A stretch of 64,000 nt of DNA from assembly GCF_039536745.1 (NCBI RefSeq), contig NZ_BAAAZE010000002.1:110587-174586 (forward strand), written 5' to 3'. The notes beneath the pieces are model-generated. The model was not told where the DNA came from, ran no database searches, and saw only the letters and a program-made list of their open reading frames with translations. The stretch is from Actimicrobium antarcticum. GTDB taxonomy: Bacteria > Pseudomonadota > Gammaproteobacteria > Burkholderiales > Burkholderiaceae_D. Position 1 is the first letter of the stretch; every line of letters begins with the position of its first letter. The translations under genes were made by a program, and so were the position numbers. Below, piece by piece: positions 8,738-17,491 of this stretch.

Positions 8738-11700
8738 GCTTCCTCCCAGGGTGCGCTCAGCAGCGAGACATAAGTGATCTTGACCGGATCGGCCGGTACC
8801 GTTGGATCGGCCAGATAGGGCTCGGTGAATTGCTTGCGCTTGATGCCCAGCGCCAGTCCCTTGCCGCGACTGCCGGGTTTCAGGATGACGATGGCGCGCT
8901 GCCCGCCCGGTGCCGGGATGATCTGCGCGACCACATCCGGCGCGCCGGCCAGTTGCTGTAATTGCAGCCATACGACGGGCTTCATTTCATAGCGTTCGGG
9001 CGCGTCCGGAATCGCATCGATGACCTTGGTCGGGATCAGCCGGCTGCGCCAGATCGGTTCGGGCGAGTCGATGATGACCGCCACCGGTTGCGGAATCGCC
9101 GCCGGTGTTGCCTGCTCCCACAAGGCGATCAGGCGCGGTGCGGTTGGTGTGCCCATCGGTTCGAGTCCGGCCGCCAGCATCGCTTCATCGAGCTGGCTGC
9201 CTTGCGGATCATGGCTGGCGAAGGTCGCTGCCAGCGTGGCCAGCTTGCCCGGTTGCGCATAGCGATGTTCGGGCCGGGTGCCGAGGAAGGTATTGGCAAA
9301 TTCTCCCAACGTGCCGTATGCCGAGGTCGAGAATGCGCGCCGGAAGACCAGCTTGCCGACGGTGTCGTCCGCTGCGCCGAGATCGACGTATTCGATGTCG
9401 ACCACGTAGTCGGTGTACGGGTCCAGCGGGATCGGGATATCGATCTTGCTGTGATGGCTGACCGTGACATCGATCGGCACGCAGGGCTTGTCCCTGAGCA
9501 GGTCGCGCACGCTCTCTTCCCATGGCGACAGGATGCTGCCGGGCAGTTTGACCAGCGTGTCGGCCGTGATCGGAAACGGATGCGGCAGCGCCGGTGTCGA
9601 CACCGGCCGGCGGAACGAGGCGGCCTTGATGCGCACCTGCAGTTTCTTGCCATAGGCTTTATAGAGTTCACTGACATCGTTGGTGGCAAACACGAACGAC
9701 AGCCGCTCCTTGCCAAAGACGTGGCTTTCACCGTCCTCGGGGAAGGTCACCAGCACCCACGGATCGAGCGCTTGCGGCGGTTGTGCATCGGTGCGGAAAT
9801 GGAATGTGCGGCTATCCGTTGTGGCAGCGATGGCCGCCGTGTCGGTTGCAGTTGGCCGGGCGTCCTGGGTCGATTGCCGGACCTGCCAGGTCGCCTTGAC
9901 CTGATACGCCGTATCCGGTTGCAGCAAGGCGTGGCCCGACGCATCCTCGGAAAACGCCGCCTCCAGTGCGCCCCGGTTGCGCTTGACGGTCTTGTCATCC
10001 CAGTCGTGGCGACGCACTTCGGCACCGCCCATGAACTCGATCGCAGCGACGTAATACGGCCGGAACAAAAAGCGCTGCTGGTCGGTATTGAGTGCGACTT
10101 TGCTGGTCTGGCCGATCTCGATCGTGTGCACCTCGCCATGCGCTTTGAGTTCGACCAGCACGGGTACGTAGGCTTTCTGGCTGGCGCCTGCAGCGCCACC
10201 GAGTCTGGCGAAGAAGCCGGCCGCCAGTTGCACATCGTCGTGCCATGGTCCGGACAGGCTGAGCCATTCCGGCGGGATGGATTTGGTCGGCACGATATCG
10301 GTCACCGAGACGGCCTGTTCGTCGAGCAGCTGGCCCTTGCTGTCGCGCTGGCGTATCAGCAGCGACTTCTTGAGGACCAGGCTGGTCAGCACAAACAGCA
10401 GCAGGCGTCCGGCCACGATATCGCCACAGTGCAGCACCACCGAATTGAACAGTTCCGGCGGCGCGAAGCCCAGGGCTTTCCATGCTGATTCGATCTGGTC
10501 GGTGTCGTCGGGGTTGCCCAGTGCCACGGTGCGGCCGTCATCCAGCAGCGGACTGGCCAGCGCCTTGGCCTGGCAACGCGCCGGTTGGGTGCTGGCGCCG
10601 GGGGCCGTTGTTGCTGTTGTGGTGGTCGTGGTGGCGGCGGGCGCATCGGCCAGCGTGGCGCTCAGCAATTCGGCGCGCGAGATGGCGATGCCCGATTGCA
10701 GGCGCGCCGCGGTGGCAGACCAGCTGATCGGCATGTCCGGAATGACATCGACTTGCTTGCGGCCGGCCACCATATCGACCTGTTCGCGCACCTGCTCGCG
10801 CTGGTCGAGGCTGGCGGCGCGACGTGCTGCAGCGGCGTCCAGTCGCACTGGCACTGGCACGGAGGCGGATATGGGTGCTGTTGCTGTTGTTAATTCTGCC
10901 GCCACCACGCGGATGTCTGCCAGTCGTGTTCCCGGGGTGATCGGCGTCACCGGAGCACCCGACACGCCGCGCCCCGGAATGCGCGTTGCGTCGCCGGACG
11001 TGGTGTCACGCGGGCACGGCGCTGCCGCGCCATCGACAAAGGCCGGATAGATCCCGCGCTTGCGATCGATGATCTCGACGCCGCAGCGCCATCCTTCGGT
11101 GACCTGCAATGTGGTCGCCGGTGCTTGCGACCGCACGGTGCCGGCCGGATCGGGCCAGGCTTCACCATCGAGCAGCCAGCCTTCGGCGGACGGGCCGAGC
11201 GGCTCAAAACGGAAGGTCCACAGCACCGAGGTCGGCGGCGCTGCCTGGTCACAGACCGTGCCCCAGCGTTCGTCGATGGTGTCTTCCTGAAATTTGCTGC
11301 GGGTGAAGGCTTTCGGCGTGGCTGTCGGCACCCACGACAACAGGGCCAGTTGCACTTCCAGGTTGTCGGCAGTCGGGTCTTTCAGAGTCCACCAGACCGA
11401 CGGCGTATCGCCCGCACCGATCGGGCCGATCAGTTCGACCGCGGTCAGGTCGTAACGCACCCAGTTCTTGCCCTGCTGTTGCCAGCCGCCTTCTTTCGCA
11501 CCCGGGTCGGCCAGCGGCGCCTTGCCAAAAAACGTCAGCGTGTCGTCGATCGGCGGCACCGACAGCATCAGCACCGGGATGGCGTCGATCGGCACCACCG
11601 GCAGCTCGCCCGCCGCACTCTGTGGCGCAGTCCCGATGGCGCCATCGATCGGCCTGCCGGTGCCGCTGCCAAGCACCAGGGCAGGGGAGCGCGAAACCAG

Positions 11701-14700
11701 TTTCAGGTCGCGCACCAGCGGCGGGGCCGGCAATTGCGGCACGCTGCTGGCACCCAGATGGAAACTGACGCAGCCTTCGATACTGAAAAAGAACAGGTCG
11801 ATTTCACCGCAAATCTCGCCGTCGATGCTGGAGATGCGCTTGCGCAAACCATCCGGCAAAAGCTCTTCGCCGACATCCACCACCAGTTCGGCATAGGCGC
11901 TGATGCTGATGATGAACAACACCAGTTCGCCGCGGATGAACAGTTTGCCGGCCAGCCGGAATGGCTCGAAGCCGATCACGGCATCGAAACCGGCGCTGAT
12001 GCGCAGGTACAGCCGCACTGACACATTGCCCCACACAAAAGCGGCGCGCAGGCCGGTGCCGATGGCAAAGCCGTAGACCTGCGGCAGGCTGGCTTCCGGG
12101 TAGGCCGGCAAGCCATCGCCGGAAATCATCAGATAGCCGGAAGCATCGATGACGCTGAGGATTTTTGCCTGGATCGGATCGCTGCGCTGGCCCAGATACA
12201 GGTGCCAGTCAGTGCCTTTTTTCAGGTTGAAGAAGGCTTCGACCGGGATGCGGATCTTGATCAGCGGATCGACCGTGTAATCGGCGACGATGCCGATGGT
12301 CAGCGTGCCGCGTCCGGCGTCGAGGTCGATGACGGCCAGCAAATTGCCTTCGGCATTCTTGTTCTTGAGTGCCGGCATCGGTTGCAGCAGGCGGGCTTTC
12401 ATCATCAGCAGGATGCGCGGTCCGGGCAGTTCCAGCAGGAACACGCCCTTCAGATTGAACAGCACGCTGCTGCCCATCGTGCCGACCGTGGCACCCACGC
12501 CGAAGGCCCAGCGGTCGAGTTGCGGTGTCCATGCGGCCGGTTTGGTCGGGTCGCCATCGGCGCGGTTCTTGAGCCAGTCGAGCGCGATCGTCGGGCCGCT
12601 CAGGCCGGCTTCATCGCGACCGTAATTCATGGCGAACATGCCCAGGAAGCCATAGATGCCCAGCCCCGATCCCCCCAGCGGAATCGCGACCGGCAATTCG
12701 AGGTCCATGGCGACGAACACGCCGGTCGCGCCGGGCAGGTTGGCGATCTTCAGGGTGGCGCGCACGCGGGTATTGATCGGTACCAGTTGCAGGTCGAGGC
12801 TGCCGCCGATTTCTTCGCCGAGTTCGAAGTTGCCTTTGCCGATCAGCACGCCCGGGATATTGACGCCGGCGCCGAAGGCGGTCAGTTCGACCGCGACCGG
12901 ATCGTTGAACTTGATGCGCACGCGGGCGCGGTCGAAGGTGATCACGCCAAGGTCGACATTCAGGCCGAGGTCGATTTCAAACGAGAGCGGATTGGTGCGG
13001 GCGATGCGCGCGCCCAGGATGCGGATCAGCTGGCCGAGCGGGTCCGGCACGCTGATCGCACCCGGACTCGACAGGTCGATGGTGTAGCCCTTCGAGGCAT
13101 CGAAGACCGGCCGGAACTGAAAATTGCGCTCGCCGGGGCTATTGCCGAAACGCATGCCGATCGCCTTGTAGCGCACCACCAGCGGCGATTGGCGCGGGAT
13201 CGTCAGCAGGCTGATGCCACCGATCTGCACATCGGCCGACAGCGCGGTTTCGACATCGGCCAGCAGCGCCACTTCGGTGCCGTTGGCGCGCTTGCGCACC
13301 GTGATTTCACCGCCCCACAGGATCACCCGCTCGACATTGAAAAAGCCGGCCTGCGCCAAGCCGGTCGCCAGCGCCACACCACCCACGGCCAGCACCGCCG
13401 GCACCATGTCGCCGGAGGCCGGATTGGCGGGCGCGGTGGCGTCGAGCAGCGGCGCAAACAGGGCCGTCATGCCGAGCAGGTTGCGGCCGAAGTTCGGGCC
13501 TTGCAGCGGTTGCCCCGGCAACTGGCCGGTCATCAGCAATCCATCCCGGTCGGCCGGATCGGCACCGAGATAGGCCAGCGCGGTCCAGTCGCCGGTGGCG
13601 TTATCGATCTGGAACACGATGCGCGCCTTGACCACGCCATCGGCCGGGTTGCTGCCCATGCCGCGCAGCGTCGGTTCGGCAGCGGCGCTGCCACCGTTTT
13701 GCTGGATGAATTGTTCGGACGGCGTGTTGATGTCGAATTCGCCATCGATTTCGACGGCAACAAACTCGTCGCGCACGATGCGCACCTTCGCGCCGAGCGA
13801 GCGAAACCAGCTCGGTGGGGTCGGATCGGTCGGCGCCGGATCGGGCGTGTGCGGTGGTTGTACGGGCGTGCTGGTCGCCCCGCGCGTGACGGTGCCGGTG
13901 GTGACCGTGCCCGCCAGAGGCGCCGCGGGCAGCACGGCGTCGGCGCGCCAGTGGGTGCGACGGGTGGCGAGGTCGGCGCTGCCGGTCGGGCCTTTGCCGA
14001 GCAGCGTGAACGTGAAGATCTTGGCGGGATTGATTGCCCGCAGGATGTGGCCGAATGCTTCGGCGCGGCGGCGTGACAGCAGAAAGTTGTAATCGAGGTC
14101 GTTCGGATCGTCTTCGTTGCTGGCCCAGCCGGTGATGGCGATGGTGGAACCGGTCGGTATCGCATTGACCCGCGCCGTGTAGGCATCGCTGACGCGCTGT
14201 CCGGTGAACGGGCTTTCCGGTGCGGCCGTGACGGCTGCACCGGTGCTGGAATTGTCGGGGTTCAATGCGTACGGATTGCCGACCGGGCCGAGCGTGCCGG
14301 GCAGGCCGGTGACGTGGTTGATCGTGGTGGTGCTGTCATGCTCGGGCAAATGGAGATTGGTCGGCCGGTCGAACCGGAAATAGGCGCTGACGGTGTCGGG
14401 CCCTGCACCAACCGCCTGGGTGGTGGCCTTGACCGATGCCGTCTCATTGGGCCCGAGCGGAATCGTCACGCTCGCGCCGGTCGAGGCGACCACGGCACCG
14501 CCGGGCGGCTTGCGCACTTCCCATGCCGTCAGCGCGTCGGGCGGATCGAGCGTCAGCGAAATGGTGGCATCAGTGCGACTGAGCAGGCTCAGTGACGGTG
14601 CGCCAACGGCCACCGCGTCGCGCGTGATGGTGTCGGTCGTGAAGCTCGCTGGTGCCACGCTCGCCGCTGCCGGCAGCGCATTGCCGGGGCGGGGCCCGGC

Positions 14701-15960
14701 GGTGATGGTGAGGGTTGCCGGCGTGGCCGGTGTGCCGCCATCGGTGACGCTGATGGCGATCACGCCGGCGTTGTCGCTGCCGAGATCGACATCGAAGATG
14801 TTCGGTTGGCCCGCCACCGGCGACAGGGTTGTTCCGTCCAGCGTGGCCGTGTACGTGTAGGGCGGGCGTCGTCCGGCGGCATCGACCACCATGCGGGTAC
14901 TTTGCGGCAGCATCGCGCTGGCGGTGGTGCCGGTGCGCGTGATGCCGAAGGGCTGGTTGCCGGGGCCATAAAAGCGCGCCGAGACGCCCAGCGCGCTGCC
15001 CTGATTGATCACGGCCAGCGCAAAGTCGCCGGTGATGCCGGGCGTGTTGCCCAGACCAATGAGCAAATTGCTGGCGCCGGCCGACACCGCAAAATCATTC
15101 ATGCCGTTGGGCGCGACGAATAGCCGCACCACCGGCAGATACAGGCCGGTCCAGCTTTCATCGTAGCCAAACTGTTCGAGGATATCGGGTGGCGTGTAGC
15201 CATCCGACAAATCCAGCACCGCGCTGCGAAAGCCGAAACCGACCACCCGCGAATCTCCGATGAAGGCATACGGCGGGTCCATCGTGATCAGCTCGGCGCT
15301 GGCCAGATCGCCGCCATCATCGAGTCCTGCCGCTCCCACGCTGAGGATATCGAACGCCAGTACGCCGGCGGCATCCTGAGCCAATTGCATGCGCAGGCGC
15401 GGCAATGTGAACGAGACCACCGGATGCGCCGGATCGGGTTCCAGCAAGCCGTCGGCGCGCAGCAGGGCGCCTTTGAGCATCGGCGGGCGCAACACCACGG
15501 TGGTCAGCAACATGGTCAGCGTGAACTGCGCGCCCGGGTAATCCGAGACCGGCACATCGAGCGGCATCGCGTCGATCACATTGAACACATTGGCGGTGCT
15601 GGCGGGTATGCCGGTGGCACCGGCGATGATGGTCGAGCCGATCCGCGGAGCGAAGAATTCGAAGGCGATCTGCGTATCCTGAATATCGATCCAGGGATCG
15701 CGTCGGGTGGGGTCGTCTTGCGGATGGATGCCGCCGGCCACGGCGGTGACGGTGAAGCGCGCGTTGGGCAAGTCCAGTACCGGCCGCGCCGAGACGGCAA
15801 ACTTGGCAACGCCGCGGATGGTGTTGCCTTCGGCGGAACCGGTCGCTTCGTAGTGATCGACGTAGATCGCACCGAGCGCTACCTGCCAGTCGCCAAGGGT
15901 GGTGCCGAGTAGTTGATAGGGCGAAATCAGGTCGAGCAGCGATAGCGCGGTTGCAGGCAT
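8734..15960 (-). CDS. Giant protein A of the three-gene operon, unknown function
   Basis: 2408 residues, first gene of the operon; ATG at 15960 with GGGGA upstream. No N-terminal signal peptide is seen. Visible parts: a beta-rich N-terminal ~450 residues; an OmpA-C-like segment around residues 600-650 (TIAITGWAS, then LLSRRRAEAFGHIL, resembling the GhTD...LS.rRA signature); a Pro/Thr linker near 700; a long central region (~770-1460) of alternating short hydrophobic strands such as GIYGFLGMFAMNYG and LVLFIISISAYAELVVDV, compatible with a large beta-structure; a Thr-run linker near 1780; and a C-terminal region rich in beta-like segments. The centre may belong to the DUF6603 type, but I cannot verify this. 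Size, lack of export signal and coupling to B and C suggest a large assembly. Confidence 0.8.
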   Translation of the reverse strand: MPATALSLLDLISPYQLLGTTLGDWQVALGAIYVDHYEATGSAEGNTIRGVAKFAVSARPVLDLPNARFTVTAVAGGIHPQDDPTRRDPWIDIQDTQIAFEFFAPRIGSTIIAGATGIPASTANVFNVIDAMPLDVPVSDYPGAQFTLTMLLTTVVLRPPMLKGALLRADGLLEPDPAHPVVSFTLPRLRMQLAQDAAGVLAFDILSVGAAGLDDGGDLASAELITMDPPYAFIGDSRVVGFGFRSAVLDLSDGYTPPDILEQFGYDESWTGLYLPVVRLFVAPNGMNDFAVSAGASNLLIGLGNTPGITGDFALAVINQGSALGVSARFYGPGNQPFGITRTGTTASAMLPQSTRMVVDAAGRRPPYTYTATLDGTTLSPVAGQPNIFDVDLGSDNAGVIAISVTDGGTPATPATLTITAGPRPGNALPAAASVAPASFTTDTITRDAVAVGAPSLSLLSRTDATISLTLDPPDALTAWEVRKPPGGAVVASTGASVTIPLGPNETASVKATTQAVGAGPDTVSAYFRFDRPTNLHLPEHDSTTTINHVTGLPGTLGPVGNPYALNPDNSSTGAAVTAAPESPFTGQRVSDAYTARVNAIPTGSTIAITGWASNEDDPNDLDYNFLLSRRRAEAFGHILRAINPAKIFTFTLLGKGPTGSADLATRRTHWRADAVLPAAPLAGTVTTGTVTRGATSTPVQPPHTPDPAPTDPTPPSWFRSLGAKVRIVRDEFVAVEIDGEFDINTPSEQFIQQNGGSAAAEPTLRGMGSNPADGVVKARIVFQIDNATGDWTALAYLGADPADRDGLLMTGQLPGQPLQGPNFGRNLLGMTALFAPLLDATAPANPASGDMVPAVLAVGGVALATGLAQAGFFNVERVILWGGEITVRKRANGTEVALLADVETALSADVQIGGISLLTIPRQSPLVVRYKAIGMRFGNSPGERNFQFRPVFDASKGYTIDLSSPGAISVPDPLGQLIRILGARIARTNPLSFEIDLGLNVDLGVITFDRARVRIKFNDPVAVELTAFGAGVNIPGVLIGKGNFELGEEIGGSLDLQLVPINTRVRATLKIANLPGATGVFVAMDLELPVAIPLGGSGLGIYGFLGMFAMNYGRDEAGLSGPTIALDWLKNRADGDPTKPAAWTPQLDRWAFGVGATVGTMGSSVLFNLKGVFLLELPGPRILLMMKARLLQPMPALKNKNAEGNLLAVIDLDAGRGTLTIGIVADYTVDPLIKIRIPVEAFFNLKKGTDWHLYLGQRSDPIQAKILSVIDASGYLMISGDGLPAYPEASLPQVYGFAIGTGLRAAFVWGNVSVRLYLRISAGFDAVIGFEPFRLAGKLFIRGELVLFIISISAYAELVVDVGEELLPDGLRKRISSIDGEICGEIDLFFFSIEGCVSFHLGASSVPQLPAPPLVRDLKLVSRSPALVLGSGTGRPIDGAIGTAPQSAAGELPVVPIDAIPVLMLSVPPIDDTLTFFGKAPLADPGAKEGGWQQQGKNWVRYDLTAVELIGPIGAGDTPSVWWTLKDPTADNLEVQLALLSWVPTATPKAFTRSKFQEDTIDERWGTVCDQAAPPTSVLWTFRFEPLGPSAEGWLLDGEAWPDPAGTVRSQAPATTLQVTEGWRCGVEIIDRKRGIYPAFVDGAAAPCPRDTTSGDATRIPGRGVSGAPVTPITPGTRLADIRVVAAELTTATAPISASVPVPVRLDAAAARRAASLDQREQVREQVDMVAGRKQVDVIPDMPISWSATAARLQSGIAISRAELLSATLADAPAATTTTTTATTAPGASTQPARCQAKALASPLLDDGRTVALGNPDDTDQIESAWKALGFAPPELFNSVVLHCGDIVAGRLLLFVLTSLVLKKSLLIRQRDSKGQLLDEQAVSVTDIVPTKSIPPEWLSLSGPWHDDVQLAAGFFARLGGAAGASQKAYVPVLVELKAHGEVHTIEIGQTSKVALNTDQQRFLFRPYYVAAIEFMGGAEVRRHDWDDKTVKRNRGALEAAFSEDASGHALLQPDTAYQVKATWQVRQSTQDARPTATDTAAIAATTDSRTFHFRTDAQPPQALDPWVLVTFPEDGESHVFGKERLSFVFATNDVSELYKAYGKKLQVRIKAASFRRPVSTPALPHPFPITADTLVKLPGSILSPWEESVRDLLRDKPCVPIDVTVSHHSKIDIPIPLDPYTDYVVDIEYVDLGAADDTVGKLVFRRAFSTSAYGTLGEFANTFLGTRPEHRYAQPGKLATLAATFASHDPQGSQLDEAMLAAGLEPMGTPTAPRLIALWEQATPAAIPQPVAVIIDSPEPIWRSRLIPTKVIDAIPDAPERYEMKPVVWLQLQQLAGAPDVVAQIIPAPGGQRAIVILKPGSRGKGLALGIKRKQFTEPYLADPTVPADPVKITYVSLLSAPWEEA

Positions 15961-16309
15961 TGCAGTCCCCTATTATTGGTGACAGGCAGACAGCCGCCCA
16001 AGCCACCACGCGTGTTACGACGCTGGCCTTCGGTGTCAACGGGTCATTTTTTCGATGATTATTTTTTTTGCACAATCGATTTGGTGCGAAGTGAATGTAC
16101 GACCAGACATGGAATTAAGTTCGCCGAAATCATGTTGGTTTGACGGGCGTCAATTGAATTTCAAGGTGGATATATTTTGCAGAAACCTGACGGTCAGGTG
16201 GTCAGGTATCCGATGGCGCGTGCCGCTATCTCGGGGAGCGTGTCGCAAGCGGGAGCGCAGCAAGGCCGCGCGACACCAGGGGCCGTGCTGCGGCAGGAGT
16301 CTTGATGCG
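15961..16309. other. Gene-free, AT-rich upstream region of the giant operon
   Basis: 349 bases with no credible gene. The stretch 16040-16200 is much richer in A/T than the surrounding coding DNA (runs of T at 16046-16072), consistent with a promoter zone for the giant operon transcribed leftward. A short palindrome, CCTGAC-G-GTCAGG, lies near 16187-16199. I could not fix a -35/-10 pair. Confidence 0.5.
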
Positions 16310-17179
16310 TTACTCGGTCTCGGGCGACCGGCGTTCGGTGCGTTTGGTACGTTCGGTGCGTTCGGTGCGTGCAGTGTGTTCGTTGCGCTCGAAGACCTGC
16401 GCATCCCCGTCGTGACCGCGTTCGGCTTCGGTCAGCAGCATCAGTTTGAAGTACTTGTGATAAGTCGTTTCGGCCGCGCACAATGCGACGATCAAGCCGG
16501 CCCGGCCATCCAGAAAACCGCGCTTGAACACGAAGGATCGCAGGAACGCCGACAGGCTGTGCGCGAAGGCTTTTCGCAACGAACCGCGCTTGCCGGCGGC
16601 GTAGGCCTGACGTGCGCCGAGTTCGGAATACTGTTCCAGTTTGCGCAGGAAGTCGCCGTCGTCGCGATAGCTGTAATGGATGATGGGATTGGTCAGGCGT
16701 CCGGTGGTGCCACGTTCGACCAGCACCCGCTCGTGCACCAGATTGTCGGAAAAGGTGGCGCAGCCGCGGCGCCATAGCCGCACCACGTGGTCCGGATACC
16801 AGCCCGAGTGGCGGATGAACTGGCCGCAAAAACTCGACAGCCTTGGCAGCGCGTAGGCATCGTGTTGCGGTGCGTTGATGATGCGCAGGATTTCATCGCG
16901 CAAGGCCGGTGTGATGCGTTCGTCGGCATCCAGCGACAGGACCCATTCACCCTCGGCGGCAGCCAGGGCACGGTTCTTTTGCGGACCAAAACCGGGCCAG
17001 TCGCTGGTCTCCAGCACGTCGGCGCCAAAATCTCTGGCGATGGCAACAGTGCCGTCCGTGCTGCCCGAATCCACTATAATCCACTGGTTTGCAAATCCGA
17101 CGCTGTCCATGCAGGCACCGATATTGCGCGCCTCATTTTTCGTGATCACAATGACAGAGAGTTTCACAGAGAGTTTCAT
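16310..17179 (-). CDS. Family 2 glycosyltransferase (LPS core type, WaaE-like)
   Basis: 289 residues. An inverting GT-A glycosyltransferase acting on the cytoplasmic side of the inner membrane, likely in lipopolysaccharide core or capsule assembly. Evidence: SVIVITKNEARNI at the N-terminus, VDSGSTDGT, the ALAAAEGEWVLSLDADERI nucleotide-sugar/metal site (DxD), and the GWYPDHVVRLWRRG and VHERV segments typical of WaaE/KdtX-like enzymes. The start is set at the ATG at 17179; an open frame continues upstream but without family sequence. The N-terminus contains a duplicated KLSV unit from a 12-bp tandem repeat. The last ~25 residues are an Arg/Thr/Glu repeat (RTERTERTKRTER) from a 9-bp DNA repeat at about 16333-16386. 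The divergent neighbour is msbA, fitting an LPS role. Confidence 0.85.
   Translation of the reverse strand: MKLSVKLSVIVITKNEARNIGACMDSVGFANQWIIVDSGSTDGTVAIARDFGADVLETSDWPGFGPQKNRALAAAEGEWVLSLDADERITPALRDEILRIINAPQHDAYALPRLSSFCGQFIRHSGWYPDHVVRLWRRGCATFSDNLVHERVLVERGTTGRLTNPIIHYSYRDDGDFLRKLEQYSELGARQAYAAGKRGSLRKAFAHSLSAFLRSFVFKRGFLDGRAGLIVALCAAETTYHKYFKLMLLTEAERGHDGDAQVFERNEHTARTERTERTKRTERRSPETE
17154..17177 (-). repeat. 12-bp tandem duplication at the start of the glycosyltransferase gene
   Basis: The unit ACAGAGAGTTTC (plus-strand sense) occurs twice head-to-tail directly after the ATG. It adds four codons in frame, so the protein begins M-KLSV-KLSV-IVITKNE instead of the usual M-KLSV-IVITKNE. 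Likely replication slippage. Confidence 0.9.
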
Positions 17180-17491
17180 CAAGCCGAGAGTTGGATTGCA
17201 ACTTTTTTCGTGGATAAGTTTTTTGCTGCCGGCATTGGCCATCAACTCGCGCGCTGGAGTCGGGCTGGTCAGGGCGGCAGTTCCGGTTGGCCTGCCGTGC
17301 TCGCGGACGCTCTGGCAACAGCGCGCTCTCGGCCCGGTACAGGCCCGGTGGATTGTAATCGCATTCGTCGTCAATCCGGCATTGGCACCGGACCTGTATT
17401 TGCATGACGCCAGCCCCGCCGGTTCCTCCTTTTATGCATCGACCATGGCCATAGTGGCGGGTCCTGGTCTGATGCAGCAGCGAAGCCAACC
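17180..17491. other. Divergent intergenic region between glycosyltransferase and msbA
   Basis: 312 bases between divergent starts. It should carry both promoters, but I cannot place them with confidence. Open frames crossing it have no family resemblance. A GGTTCC at 17421 (GGAACC on the minus strand) has no matching second half of an hrp box. Confidence 0.4.

Noticed and set aside
8962..14076. Long plus-strand open frames (508 and 624 codons) opposite giant gene A
   Set aside because: Composition is Arg/His/Gln-rich as expected for the antisense of high-GC coding DNA; they lie fully inside a well-formed minus-strand gene and have no ribosome site or family motif.
17421..17426. GGTTCC (GGAACC on the minus strand) as a third hrp box, upstream of the glycosyltransferase
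   Set aside because: No CCACNNA-like second half at 15-16 bases; reads TGCAAAT instead.
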